Origin: Gymnopilus junonius
Lineage: Eukaryota > Basidiomycota > Agaricomycetes > Agaricales > Galerinaceae
DNA: 45,180 bases
Direction: 5' to 3'
NCBI GenBank assembly: GCA_015501075.1
Contig: JADNYJ010000276.1
Span: forward strand, 1-45,180
Positions within the stretch are counted from its first letter, which is position 1. Every line of letters begins with the position of its first letter. Shown here piece after piece: positions 33,770-43,142 of this stretch. The notes under the pieces were generated by a model. The model had not been told where the DNA came from. It saw only the letters and a program-made list of their open reading frames with translations, and ran no database searches. The position numbers and the translations under genes are program-made.

Positions 33770-34207
33770 TTAATCAACGCGTAGCAACCAGCGTGGCTCC
33801 CATGTAAAGCCGATCTTCTTCCAAACCTCATTGATAAGCTCTTCATTCTGAGCCCTAGCCATATCTTCCTGCGACACGTTGGAGCCGACGTAGATGCATG
33901 CTGCGAGAGTTCCGATTCCACCAAGTTTACAAGAAACCAGAACAGGGCCTTTAGCGGAGGGTGGCATCCGCTTCAACACCTTTCGTAGAGCCATGTGGGC
34001 TCTGTTAACGTCATTCGTGTCGTGAGGTATGCCGAAATGGTCGGCCCATCTGAGTTGGTCCTCAACCGTATAGGCCCAGCCAAAGATCATGAGAGGGACG
34101 CGTTTCTCGGGTTTATCGCGACGTTGCGCCTTGTACAATGGTGGGGCGAGAGGAATAGTCCAGCTCTTCTTCTCTTCTGGTTGCGAAACATTCGTGGGCG
34201 AAGACCT
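33770..34207 (-). CDS. Unidentified small protein
   Basis: The open minus frame extends from an acceptor (ATCATGCAG) at about 34208 through RSSPTNVSQPEEKKSWTIPL, then VPLMIFGWAYTVEDQLRWAD and VLVSCKLGGIGTLAACIYVG to a stop at 33770. The composition is globular (WxxAxxFGIP, small hydrophobic strands). A 5' exon probably lies at about 34245-34330, joined by a short intron (GTACGT..CATGCAG), but its start is unclear. No family is recognised. It sits tail-to-tail with the truncated GDPase, 57 nt apart, close to the point where the GDPase loses its C-terminus. Confidence 0.5.
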   Translation of the reverse strand, partial: RSSPTNVSQPEEKKSWTIPLAPPLYKAQRRDKPEKRVPLMIFGWAYTVEDQLRWADHFGIPHDTNDVNRAHMALRKVLKRMPPSAKGPVLVSCKLGGIGTLAACIYVGSNVSQEDMARAQNEELINEVWKKIGFTWEPRWLLRVD

Positions 34208-34533
34208 GCATGATTTCAGTCGTTAAACACGGTCAAATACTAGAAATGCCACCACGTACATGTCTTAAGCAGGGCGCGAATAATGTTGTTGCAAAGGAGT
34301 TTGGAGGAAGGGCGAAGTCGCTCTCCCGTTGTTTATAATTCGAACCAACGTATCACGTGCCGACTGTGCCGTAACTCCGGCAAATGTTCATTGTTTAAAA
34401 TTACCAAATCGGGCCTTGTTCTACGCAACGCCAGTTGGGTTTAGCTGTGAAAGTCGATCCGTGTCCGTGTTTATCATTACCAACCCGTTGGGACTCCAGA
34501 AATTGTCATCATCTGACTCTGAATCTATTGGAC

Positions 34534-34980
34534 TTCTACGCAACGCTAGGCTGCACATACAAATCTCCTTAACCACGAGGGTCGCCTTTCAGCACAAGGC
34601 AGCTGCCTTGTTTCACTTGTGGCTTTTTAGCCTTTTAAGGCTTTTTTTCGTTTGCACAAAAGGAAGTGTGAAGCTTCTGATGCATGATTCTACGTTTCGC
34701 CGATGATGGGCCGACAACGACCTGAATGACACTACTTATCGCTACCATTGTCTGAATTTACCAAATCGGGCCTGGGAATTCTACGCAACGCCAGGCTGCG
34801 CATACAAATTTCCTCAACCACGAGGGTCGCTTTTCGGCACAAGGCAGCTGCCTTGTTTCACTTGTGGCTTTTTCGCTTTTTACGGCTTTTTTTTGTTTGA
34901 AAAAAAGGAAGTGTGAAGCTTCTGATGCATCATTCTACTTTTAGCCGATGATGGGTCAAAAACAACGTTCTGAATGACAC
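34534..34980 (+). repeat. Imperfect tandem duplication of ~200 bp upstream of a gene
   Basis: Copy A (34534-34732) and copy B (34779-34980) both run from CTACGCAACGC to CTGAATGACAC, about 88-90% identical by eye. Both include CACAAGGCAGCTGCCTTG (a near-perfect palindrome) and AAGGAAGTGTGAAGCTTCTG. Differences are mostly in T-rich runs. A third partial copy (ACCAAATCGGGCC..CTACGCAACGCC) lies at 34407-34435. The block ends about 80 bp upstream of the ATG at 35059. Confidence 0.9.
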
Positions 34981-34996
34981 TGTTAGAGGGTAGCAG

Positions 34997-35004
34997 TATA
35001 AATA
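34997..35004 (+). promoter_or_regulatory. Candidate TATA box
   Basis: TATAAATA lies 55 bases before the ATG at 35059, right after the duplicated block. Sequence match and position only. Confidence 0.45.
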
Positions 35005-35058
35005 TACCGCGTATATACCACAACTTCGAAAAGCGTCAACGACACCCCCACCTTCTAA

Positions 35059-36066
35059 ATGTCCTCTCAGGGCGACTGGATACTCCCAGGGCTTCGAAGT
35101 CACCCTCTGGGCAACCGTGCCCTAGTCTCATCAATTAACCTCGCATACAGCAGTCTATCCAACTGCAGAAGGCTGGAACACCCTCTTTACGCCTTTTGGG
35201 GTAAGGCCCTCAACTATCTCGTTGAGGACCTCGAGCCAAGTGTCTTGATTGCACCCCAGTACACCGTCTATATAGCATCAAAGGCGAATCCTAATGTTTC
35301 CTTGGGCACTGTGGCCGACAATGATGCTGAGGAAAAGCTTCCTGACTTTGTTATCATGGGTGTCATGCTGTCGAACCGATCAACTAGAGAAATACTTCGG
35401 CTTCCAGAATTTCCAACGTTTTCTAACTGGCAAATCGCTCAGCTTGCGATTTCGAAACCTCTTTGCGCTTTTGAAGCCAAACGCGCGCCCGGGCGCCATT
35501 TTGCATCCATGCTTGCCTTCCAACATAGTCTACATCAATTGATGGACGCGGCCATCGTAGGTGCTGAGGCGCAGGCTAGGATTATTTTTCGAGAAAGCTC
35601 TTATAATGCGCAGTCTCTCATACTTATCGCTGCTGCTGGAGAGTGGTGGAGCTTTAGGTTCGTCACTGAAGCCGACGTCAAAAAGGAGGAGGAAGAAGAC
35701 GACGATGACGACGAGGTGCCTAGCAACCCAGTGAACAACCCTGTCATCCCTCCAGTGCCACCGCAGGGTTCCACCGAGGACAAGACTAAAGGATTGTCAC
35801 GATTCACCACCGTAGTTCCAACTTTTATGGAATGCTTCAAGGAGGACGTAGCAGACGCCAGACTACAAGGATGGTCTAAATTCATCCTATTCGGGACTAG
35901 AGAATCAAACCAACGCTTATATCTTATTCATGAAGAGTTAAAATCGATGGCCGCAGACCTGGAAATAGAAGCGCTGACTCAACTTCAACAATGGATTGAC
36001 GATGGTTACGAAAGTGATAAGAGTGTGCCTGATGCGGTGGAGGAAGATGAACTATCGGCTTGGTAG
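35059..36066 (+). CDS. Lineage-specific 335-residue protein, single exon, intact
   Basis: A single ATG-to-stop frame with no interruption and a good context (TATA-like box upstream). The N-terminal 200 residues look globular (LYAFWGKALNYLVEDLEPSV; LPDFVIMGVMLSN; CAFEAKRAPGRHF), with alternating helix and strand. A highly acidic stretch (KKEEEEDDDDDE) and a Pro-rich linker follow, then a helical C-terminus. PDFVI followed by AFEAKRAPGR is reminiscent of nuclease-like folds (D..E.K) found N-terminal to kinase-like modules in fungal effector-type proteins; this is only a suggestion. The atypical kinase domain follows about 490 bp downstream on the same strand, a pairing worth noting. I do not recognise a named family. 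Confidence 0.7.
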   Translation: MSSQGDWILPGLRSHPLGNRALVSSINLAYSSLSNCRRLEHPLYAFWGKALNYLVEDLEPSVLIAPQYTVYIASKANPNVSLGTVADNDAEEKLPDFVIMGVMLSNRSTREILRLPEFPTFSNWQIAQLAISKPLCAFEAKRAPGRHFASMLAFQHSLHQLMDAAIVGAEAQARIIFRESSYNAQSLILIAAAGEWWSFRFVTEADVKKEEEEDDDDDEVPSNPVNNPVIPPVPPQGSTEDKTKGLSRFTTVVPTFMECFKEDVADARLQGWSKFILFGTRESNQRLYLIHEELKSMAADLEIEALTQLQQWIDDGYESDKSVPDAVEEDELSAW

Positions 36067-36380
36067 ACCAAAGGATGAATTTATAGAGGGATAGCTTAGA
36101 TGAAATGCACCTTACGTACGTAGCAGAACCGAGCCGAGCGTAGATAAATTTACTGGGCCAGATCGGTTAAGGCAGAGATTGGTAGCAATGGTGCTGAACC
36201 CTACGCTCAGGTCATTCTGTATTATTCGCATTCTAATTCGGAAAAGTCACAAAAATATCCGAAATTCAACTTTCCATCCTTGCTGATCACTGTCTTCGGT
36301 AGACTCACTTTCCTTCCTTGCTATATAATAACTTACTAAGGGGATCTTCACAGGAGCGCAAATTAGCTTTTCTGGCGCCA

Positions 36381-37130
36381 TATGGACGACCCGACCGCAT
36401 TTTCAAGTTCTTACTCCGACCTTGCCTCTGTTCTGTCATTTTACTGACACGGCTATGCGTGAATCCATTGCTCGTCATTTCGGTGCCTTGAAAAAAGCTA
36501 TTCAATCATTGGAACAATGCTACGACTCACTGAAAAAACCCCGCACTTCTCGAAAACTTGGACCCACGATTCCCAGATCCTCGCATGTACCTCTGCCTCG
36601 AGACGAAAGCCACTGTGGAGTTCAAGTATCTCCGCCCGATTGATGAGAAGAAGCTGCTTTTCATCGGTGAGAATGACGATGGGAAGAGGATTTGCATAAA
36701 GTTTGTGCGTCGCTACTCGGAAGCAGTTCACCAGAAATGTGCCGAAATGGGTATTGCTCCGAAGCTGCGAGGCTTTCAAGACATCGGTGCCGGATGGAAG
36801 ATGGTTGTCATGGACACTCTCGACGAGGAATATCAAGCCTTCAAAAAAGGAAGTCTGCCTGTCGGTGCCGAGAAGTACCTCAAAGAACGATTGGTCGAGC
36901 TTCATCAAGCCAACTTTGTGCACGGAGATGTACGAGATGTCAATATCATGGTCAGGAAGGATGGCAAACTAGGGTTCATGCTCGTCGACTTCGACTGGTC
37001 GGGGGTCATCGGTGAGGTGCGCTATCCTATGAACGTCAACAAATCTCTTTGGCGGCCAGATGATGTGTCCGATGGTCTTCTTATAAAAGCCAAGCACGAT
37101 ATTGCCATGTTCGAGTGCATATTCTCCTGA
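36381..37130 (+). CDS. Atypical protein-kinase-like domain protein
   Basis: The secure part is 36558-37130. It has a reduced N-lobe (EKKLLFIGENDDGKRICIKF, with the likely ATP lysine in ICIKF), a hinge region MVVMDTLDEEY, and the catalytic loop HGDVRDVNIMV (about 36920-36952). The metal-binding DFDW (about 36987-36998, DFG replaced by DFD) and GEVRYPMNVN follow, then KAKHDIAMF at the end. This set is typical of a large basidiomycete family of kinase-like proteins. HGD..D..N keeps the catalytic Asp and Asn, so activity is possible; the substrate is unknown. An upstream exon may begin at 36381 (MDDPTAFSSSYSDLASVLSF), joined by an intron or after a frame change near 36430-36550. It follows the intact 335-residue gene. 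Confidence 0.65.
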
Positions 37131-37199
37131 TGTAGTACTTTTTGTTGGGAAAATGTTGGATCTTTCGATTTTTATCAACCTGTAATACTCAGAACTTGA

Positions 37200-37523
37200 C
37201 TCGATTTACGCTGCCAACCCAATATCTGGTCAGGCCAGCTCTATTTCGATGAGTACGACACTTACGTCCGTCTATGCCTCCTCTTGGGGATTTCACCCAA
37301 TGAATTTCAGAAATATGAATACGTGGAGAGCGACCGCTTCGTTCCGGAAAGAGGAAGAATTGGGGACATGCGAGACCTCTGTTTGTTTGATCGTAGCCCG
37401 ATTGGGTTGGTGAGGACGTTGATTGGATTAAGAAGGAAGGGGATGAGCTTCGAGAATACTCATTTGGGGAAGGTTTTGCATGCAAGGATGCTATTACCAG
37501 ATGACTTCGAGGAGGAAGATTAA
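37200..37523 (+). CDS. Unidentified open frame or exon without ATG start
   Basis: 108 open codons directly after a TGA, ending at a stop at 37523. It reads QLYFDEYDTYVRLCLLLGIS, ERGRIGDMRDLCLFDRSP and ends acidic (DDFEEED). It looks like natural protein but has no ATG before the middle, so it is either an internal exon or a gene remnant. It is on the same strand as the kinase-like gene 70 nt upstream and might be its former C-terminus, but I cannot show that. Confidence 0.35.
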   Translation, partial: LDLRCQPNIWSGQLYFDEYDTYVRLCLLLGISPNEFQKYEYVESDRFVPERGRIGDMRDLCLFDRSPIGLVRTLIGLRRKGMSFENTHLGKVLHARMLLPDDFEEED

Positions 37524-38582
37524 ACTGCTATCACTTACCCTTCAAGAATTTAGTCGTGTTGCCGTCTTCTCTGTGTGTTCATATATTATTTGACTCCAAC
37601 TTTATAGTCTCGATTTATACAGTGCTGAGCTCGTCTTTAAATGTAGTATATTTTGCTTACTTTTTACTTGTCGCATATTCATTTACGTAGCTGTAGAATA
37701 ATAGAAGGGTTGCAGATAATAATTCACCGCTTTGCCATTTTCAAAAGCGAAGGCTTCCCTTGAACGACACCCTCATACATTGCTCATACGTCCTGCTTTC
37801 CCATTTTGCTTGTTGATGTGAGATTGAAACGTCCTAGCAGTCGACAGACGTTCCCGCCATTCCTTCTCACTTGTGTAAGTAATTCGTTCCACAGCTGTAT
37901 TCTGCCTCTGGCGTTCTTGGGCATTGGACTTGACAAGCCTTCCAGTTCTGATAAGAGGCGAGATTTGGGTGCGACAATGCGTGGTCGAAGTTTAAGTGAA
38001 GTCCGAGCGGGCGATTCTGACCTTGCTTCTGAGGTTGGTCCTGACCAGAATTGTGTGGAAGTCGACATATCACACTTTCCTCAGAGGTACGGCATAGAAA
38101 TTTTGGACAAGAATTGAATGTCATGTTCAGATAAAGGATATAAATGACTCCACAGAAGACTTGTACAATAGTTTCATGTAGCGGGATACATAGTAAGAAT
38201 GCAGGCAGGAGATACCGAATTCCCACAAGTCTCAAGCCTGGGGCATAACACGTATTTGAATTATTATACTCGGAAGTTACGTTCTTTGGCCTCGAAAAAG
38301 AGTTCAATGAACGTATTATCATCCAAATACTGAAACTAAATTGTGTTTTTAGGTGATCTACCTACAGATACCGGACCTCGATGCTAGTCCTGTGGCACAG
38401 CCACACGTTGCGGTGCAAGTACCTCTCCTCCTCCTAAACCCTGCCAACTTCGGTCGCTAGGCCCCGACTGCGTCCACCCCGCAACGCTAGCCCTGCTTAA
38501 AAGACCTCTTGACGGTGATCACGAAATTCGTCTGAGATCAGTTGTCAGCCCGAACTTGAACCCGCCAAGGCAGATCCATCAC
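37524..38582. other. Intergenic, no supported gene
   Basis: Open frames on both strands overlap at 37800-38320 (103 and 151 codons) but neither has recognisable sequence or splice support. The last 200 bases are GC-richer and may be 3' flank of the next minus-strand gene. Confidence 0.35.
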
Positions 38583-41500
38583 CTATGCCACCCACTCATT
38601 CTCCCTCTCTTCCTCGCTGTCCTCCACGAATGAGTCCAGGCCCAACGCAATAGCCTCTTTGTCATTCTCGTAGTCATACTTTAAGGATAATTCTTGCTGG
38701 AAATCTTCTCTTTCGGATATTTCGGCCGAATCAACACTATCCCTGTCAACGTCGCCAGCAGCAGAAGGGGGAGGTTGCTTAGCCGATGAGAGGTCATTAT
38801 CCACTTCAAGCAGGAAAATCTGGTCATTAGGCGAAGTAGGAGGTCGATTGGTGATAGCAGCGGCAGCGGCAGCATTCATTTGGTTGAGGGTAGAGACGTG
38901 AGATATGGCGTTCATCCGCCTCTGTTCATCGGCAAAGCCAGCTGCGTTGTCCTCCTCCTCATCGTCGCCACCTTCCTCAGCATCCTCGTATTCACCCTCT
39001 TCGACATGTTCTTCCTCTTCATCGCCAGCTTCTTCTCCTTGAGCACTAACACCTCTCTTTGCCATCCTCTCCTCCTCCTCCATCTTCTTCTGCCTGGCCT
39101 CGACAAGACGTTTAAGTATACCCCTCTCGTCAAACCCCTTGCTCCACCTGTGCCACGCAAGATCTAATGGCCTGCACGCCTCTCTCATCCCATGTTGTCT
39201 AGCACGTTCCACGACTTCATGGTGCCTCTGGGTGATGTAGAGCGGGAGTTAAGGTGGAACGTTTCTTGGTTTTCACGGAAGCGGCGAGTACGTTGAGAAT
39301 GGGAGGGTGTTCCGCCTTCGTTTGAGATTGCGGAGCAGGTGCTGGAACGAGAGCCAGCGAGGATCGATTACGGACCCACCAGTCGACAGTCGACCAGCTT
39401 GACGAGCAGAAAACGGAGGAGGCGGCACATACATCGACAAGAATGGGCCAGCAGCTCTCGAGCTCTTTGCACATTCGCTCATCATCGATTTGGCATCCGA
39501 ACCAGCCACCAGCATCCTCAAAACCAGAATTGGGCTTGAGTCAGTGAATTCATGCTGGAGATTGAAGACGACGCTGCCTTTGAACCTTCAGCCGATGTGA
39601 CCTTGGGTGGAGAAGTGGTTGTAGAAGAGGAGGTAGGTATGCCAGTGAAGGAAGATTTGACGAATGTTGAGTTAAGTGGTTGGGAAAATACGGGTATGGA
39701 ACGCGTAGCGTAGAGCTGTACACGACAAAAAGAGTTAACGTCAGTCAAAAGTCACAATAGTACGACTTAAATTAAGAAAAACGGACCATGCTCACCGCCC
39801 ATATCGATGACGTTCCACTCGCCGTGTTCTTCCCCTCTTTTCTTCTATGCATCTGGACGTCTAGGCTGCGACAGCGCTGAGGTCTTCTGAGATGCATCCC
39901 TACTAACCTCTCCATTTCGAGTGGCCGTATCGCTCCCAGAGCCCTTGACAATCCCTCCGACCTCTGCCACGTCACCAGCAGCACCAGCTCACAGTGGGAG
40001 ATGCCCACCTCTTGCGGCGTCCTCAGCACGAGATGTAGAACAAGGACCAGCAGCGCCAGCACCAGCACCAGCACCAGCACCCCCGTTCTTCTCCTTGGCC
40101 AATTGCGCTGATGTCTGCCACACCGTTATCCCATCCTATCCCATCTATATCCGCTAATTCCGAACCCAAATTCATCGTCAAATTCGTCTCCACTCCCGTC
40201 CTCATCTGTGCTACGGGCAAACACGTGTGAGGAAAGACTGCGTGCAGGAGGAGGACCCAGAATCGCTTTGATGACTATCCGAATGTTGCGCGTCCTCATT
40301 GTCTTTGGGCGTTTGCAGCTTCCACCCTCCTCCTTCAGCATCGTCCTCATCCCCCGCCTCCTTCCCCTCCTTCCAGTTCCTCGCTTCTTCCTGTCCTTCC
40401 CCAGCGCCTTCTACTCCTTCTCTCGCCTTGCGCTCTTTCTCCTCCCACTTCCTCTCTTCCACGTCAGGTGCCTTGTCTTCCCCGAAGAGACCGCCAATGA
40501 ACTTGGGAGCTCCATTGCTAAGACTAGCAGTGGCAGAAGCAAGCGTGGAGGCGCTGGTAGCTCCAACACTCCTACTCGTCCCGGAATGGATACTGTCGAC
40601 TGCTATGCTGGAAATGGCGGGAGATGATGCCGTGAGGTTCAACGAAGATGACTCATGACTGGGACGGAATTGGGGAGGAAGACCAGCGAGGACTGAAGAC
40701 TGGGTCGGCATGGCAGGACAGCAGTAGCTGCAGCCTGAGAGGGAGAAGAGTGGTAAGGATGGTTCACATCCTCGAGAAAGGCGTTCTTGTTGCGTTGGAC
40801 ACACCCTCCGACCCTCGCACTACCACTAGCAGAAGCAGGGGAGCCAGTACCAGCGCCACCGCCTGTATCAATTGACTCGACCTCGCTAAGGATGTTCACG
40901 GCCACCTCACTGGCCAAGCTCAATCCTGCGTGGCCCGTATACCTTTCAGCCGCAGTTCCTCCAGGACCCTTCCACGGGATTTGCATTAACGGCTTTGGAG
41001 GACCGAGCGCGGGGTGAACTCGACGAGGGGCGAGAAATAGCGGTGGAGGTGGTGCCGCTGCTGGTGCTACCTGAGGAGCGGGACGTTTTGCTGTTGAGGA
41101 CTGAGGCCATGTCGCCTACGTCACCGGAGTGATCAGGGTCGGTGTTGGATCCTAAGAATCAAAGTTGGAAGCGTCAGTAAGCGAGTTGTTGCACATGAGT
41201 GATAAACAAGGCGAGTGAAAGAACCGAATGTGAGTAAGAAAGCGGCGAAGGAAGTAGTGAAGTTGAAAGAGGGGGTAAAGATAAGAATACAGTAATCCGA
41301 GTTCAAAGTCAGACCGATATGAACGCGAAAGACGTATGAATGAAAGAAAACGAAGAAAAAAAAGATAAGAAAGACAAAAGAAAGTGGACTCACATCCACA
41401 GCCTTGAACAGATTCACTATCCTGGCCTTGATAACAAGGTGACAAGGCTGACAGAGCAGCAGCAGCAGCGCCAAATATGGTAGTAAGCGAGGTTGTAAAG

Positions 41501-41753
41501 CGATATCGACTCAGCATTTGATGGAGAAGAAAGGAGTAAATGGCGAAGGTGATGGACGGCGTTGACAGCTGCTGCTTGTGGCATTGAGGTTGGATGTAAG
41601 TGTGCTGGTTGCGATGAGGAAGCCACCTGTAAAACTAGCATTGTAGGAGTAGCCACGGATGCGAGTAACATTGTCAACGCCGATATTGAGGGCGTAGTCA
41701 ACGTTTGAGTGGGCGGCGGTGGTGAAGGTGGCGGTTTTGACAATGTTGAACAT
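38583..41753 (-). CDS. Large acidic, serine-rich protein of unknown function, multi-exon, frame-broken
   Basis: Reading minus: a possible start MFNIVKTATFTTAA (41753), then AAAALSALSPC and ARIVNLFKAVD before a 242-nt intron (41152-41393). Next come GSNTDPDHSGDVGDM, a Ser/Thr-rich tract, and PLMQIPWKGPGGTAAERYTG (about 40930-40990). A Ser/Ala-rich stretch and an acidic Glu/Lys part (about 40380-40470) follow, then RIVIKAILGPPPARSLSS (about 40230-40290). An Ala/Gly repeat and RMCKELESCWPILVDVCAAS (about 39410-39475) lead to a C-terminal acidic helix region (38583-39212, EEEERMAKRGV, DEEEEHVEEGEYED). Consecutive blocks are in different frames with no clear introns, so several indels interrupt it. 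The composition suggests a nuclear scaffold or signalling protein, but no domain can be named. I treat it as one gene; two adjacent genes are possible. Confidence 0.5.
40046..40082 (+). repeat. (CAGCAC)n microsatellite in coding sequence
   Basis: About five CCAGCA-type units encoding alternating Gly-Ala (GAGAGAGAG) on the minus strand within the large acidic gene. Confidence 0.85.
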
Positions 41754-42113
41754 TCCAGGCTCATAGTAGTAGGTGCTGGCTCTCGCGCCCCCGATTACTC
41801 CTCAACTTCGCAGTCCATGGCGTATCCCCCTTCTTCCTCGTCTGCGGGGGCATCCTCAACGCGATCTTCTTATGCGCGACTGGGTCCGGCGGTACGGGTG
41901 GCGAATCAGAGGAGGTGGTCTGGATGTCTGAGGGTGAGATTCGGGAATTGGTGGTGATTTGTGGAAATTAGATATTTCACACGAGGGAAGAATCTTCGCA
42001 AGAGCTTAGGCACGGGAGTAAGAACTGGCCAACCTACGCTCTGTTCAAAGGCGAAAACTGGCTAACTACGTACATCGGTGAGGTTTATATACTGTAGCTA
42101 CGTTCAATCTTTT
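41754..42113. other. Spacer between the acidic gene and the retroelement
   Basis: Should contain the promoter of the minus-strand gene and possibly the 3' LTR of the element to the right. No LTR can be defined because its partner would lie outside the window. Confidence 0.35.
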
Positions 42114-43142
42114 CTATTTACTCGATCGTCCGTTGTGCTCCAAAATGGAGGCACAGACCACCCACTCCATCCTGGTTTCGAGAGACGGAGAACTGGCAGC
42201 TGTCATACTTTGCGGAGCAGGTTCTGATAAGATAATCAGGTAAGTCATTATCAAAAAGATAAAGGCGAGGATAACTAATATCCTCTCACCCATAGACACA
42301 TCCTTGTCGAAAGCAGGTGCTTCGGCAGAAAAGGCATGATTAACCGTGGAAGAAGTTAAGTCCACTGGATTGCTAGCTGAACCAGCAGTCGAGGTACGCT
42401 GATCGCGATTCACAGGGTGAAACGACGAAGACGGCTGAACAGGGCATGGTACGAAAGCGTGGTCTGCTTCATGATCATGGCGATTATCGAGAGTACGATT
42501 GCCAAATCGCGGTCGAGAATAAGGAGTACCACGATGGATAGGTGGGGCGAAGTGTCCACCACGTCCAGAACTAGGTGAGTGAACACCTCTCATTGAGAGT
42601 TTCTCTCTCTCAGTGTCGAGGTCAAAGCGCTCAAGAATGGCAGATTCGAATCGCTTCAACTGCCAATTCTTTTTGGGACGTACGCGCCTACGCTTCTGCT
42701 GTGATGGCTCAGGGACAGGAGCCGGGACACCAGATGACGAACCGGTTGCTGGAGCCGGATTAATGCGCCCTCCAGAAATTGGGGCAACTTGATCTGGGAT
42801 TAATGCCAATGTTTCTCGTCCGTTGACGAACACGGTCTGAGTAGAGACACCAGGAGGTAAAGGTAACCTCATACTCGGATCAGGGTTATGCTGATTTAGG
42901 ATACAGAAGTCAACATAGCCTAGCGGGGCGCCAGCGGAAGGAGGAATGGGTTCGCCGCGGATGATCAAAGCGGCGAACTGGCGGAACTGGGATATTTCAT
43001 CGGGAGTGAAGAACGAGTGGGACATGTTTGGTGAGTTATTACTGACATGTCTCCGACCTCGTCGTCTTCTCTTATCCTTCTTTCGCGATCTTCGGGTCTT
43101 AGTTTCAATACTATCGATTACTGCTTCTGGCATATGGTCCAA
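42114..43142 (-). CDS. C-terminal extension of the Ty3/gypsy polyprotein (or third ORF)
   Basis: An open frame of 342 codons beginning with a basic stretch (RRSRKKDKRRRRGRR, a likely nuclear-localisation signal). A conserved-looking part follows (SHSFFTPDEISQFRQFAALI, GAPLGYVDFC, LPLPPGVSTQTVFVNG), then a disordered Pro/Ser/Arg tail. A 66-nt intron (42224-42289, GTGAGA..ATCAG) fits the end; if not removed it would be read as a false hydrophobic segment. The preceding 90 nt (43232-43143) continue the integrase-side frame (DLPKKISIDPDVTAFHVSID) and reach this frame by a one-base shift, so it is more likely the tail of the same polyprotein than an independent gene. I do not recognise its function. 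Confidence 0.6.
   Translation of the reverse strand: MDHMPEAVIDSIETKTRRSRKKDKRRRRGRRHVSNNSPNMSHSFFTPDEISQFRQFAALIIRGEPIPPSAGAPLGYVDFCILNQHNPDPSMRLPLPPGVSTQTVFVNGRETLALIPDQVAPISGGRINPAPATGSSSGVPAPVPEPSQQKRRRVRPKKNWQLKRFESAILERFDLDTEREKLSMRGVHSPSSGRGGHFAPPIHRGTPYSRPRFGNRTLDNRHDHEADHAFVPCPVQPSSSFHPVNRDQRTSTAGSASNPVDLTSSTVNHAFSAEAPAFDKDVSMGERILVILAFIFLIMTYLIILSEPAPQSMTAASSPSLETRMEWVVCASILEHNGRSSK

Noticed and set aside
37806..38322. Overlapping plus (103 codons) and minus (151 codons) ORFs.
   Set aside because: Neither has recognisable sequence, and they overlap antisense; no evidence favours either.
42220..42295. Hydrophobic segment (ERILVILAFIFLIMTYLII) in the frame downstream of pol, which would suggest an envelope-like membrane protein.
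   Set aside because: The stretch is bounded by a GTGAGA donor and an ATCAG acceptor (intron 42224-42289), and removing it keeps the frame. It is a translated intron, not a membrane helix.
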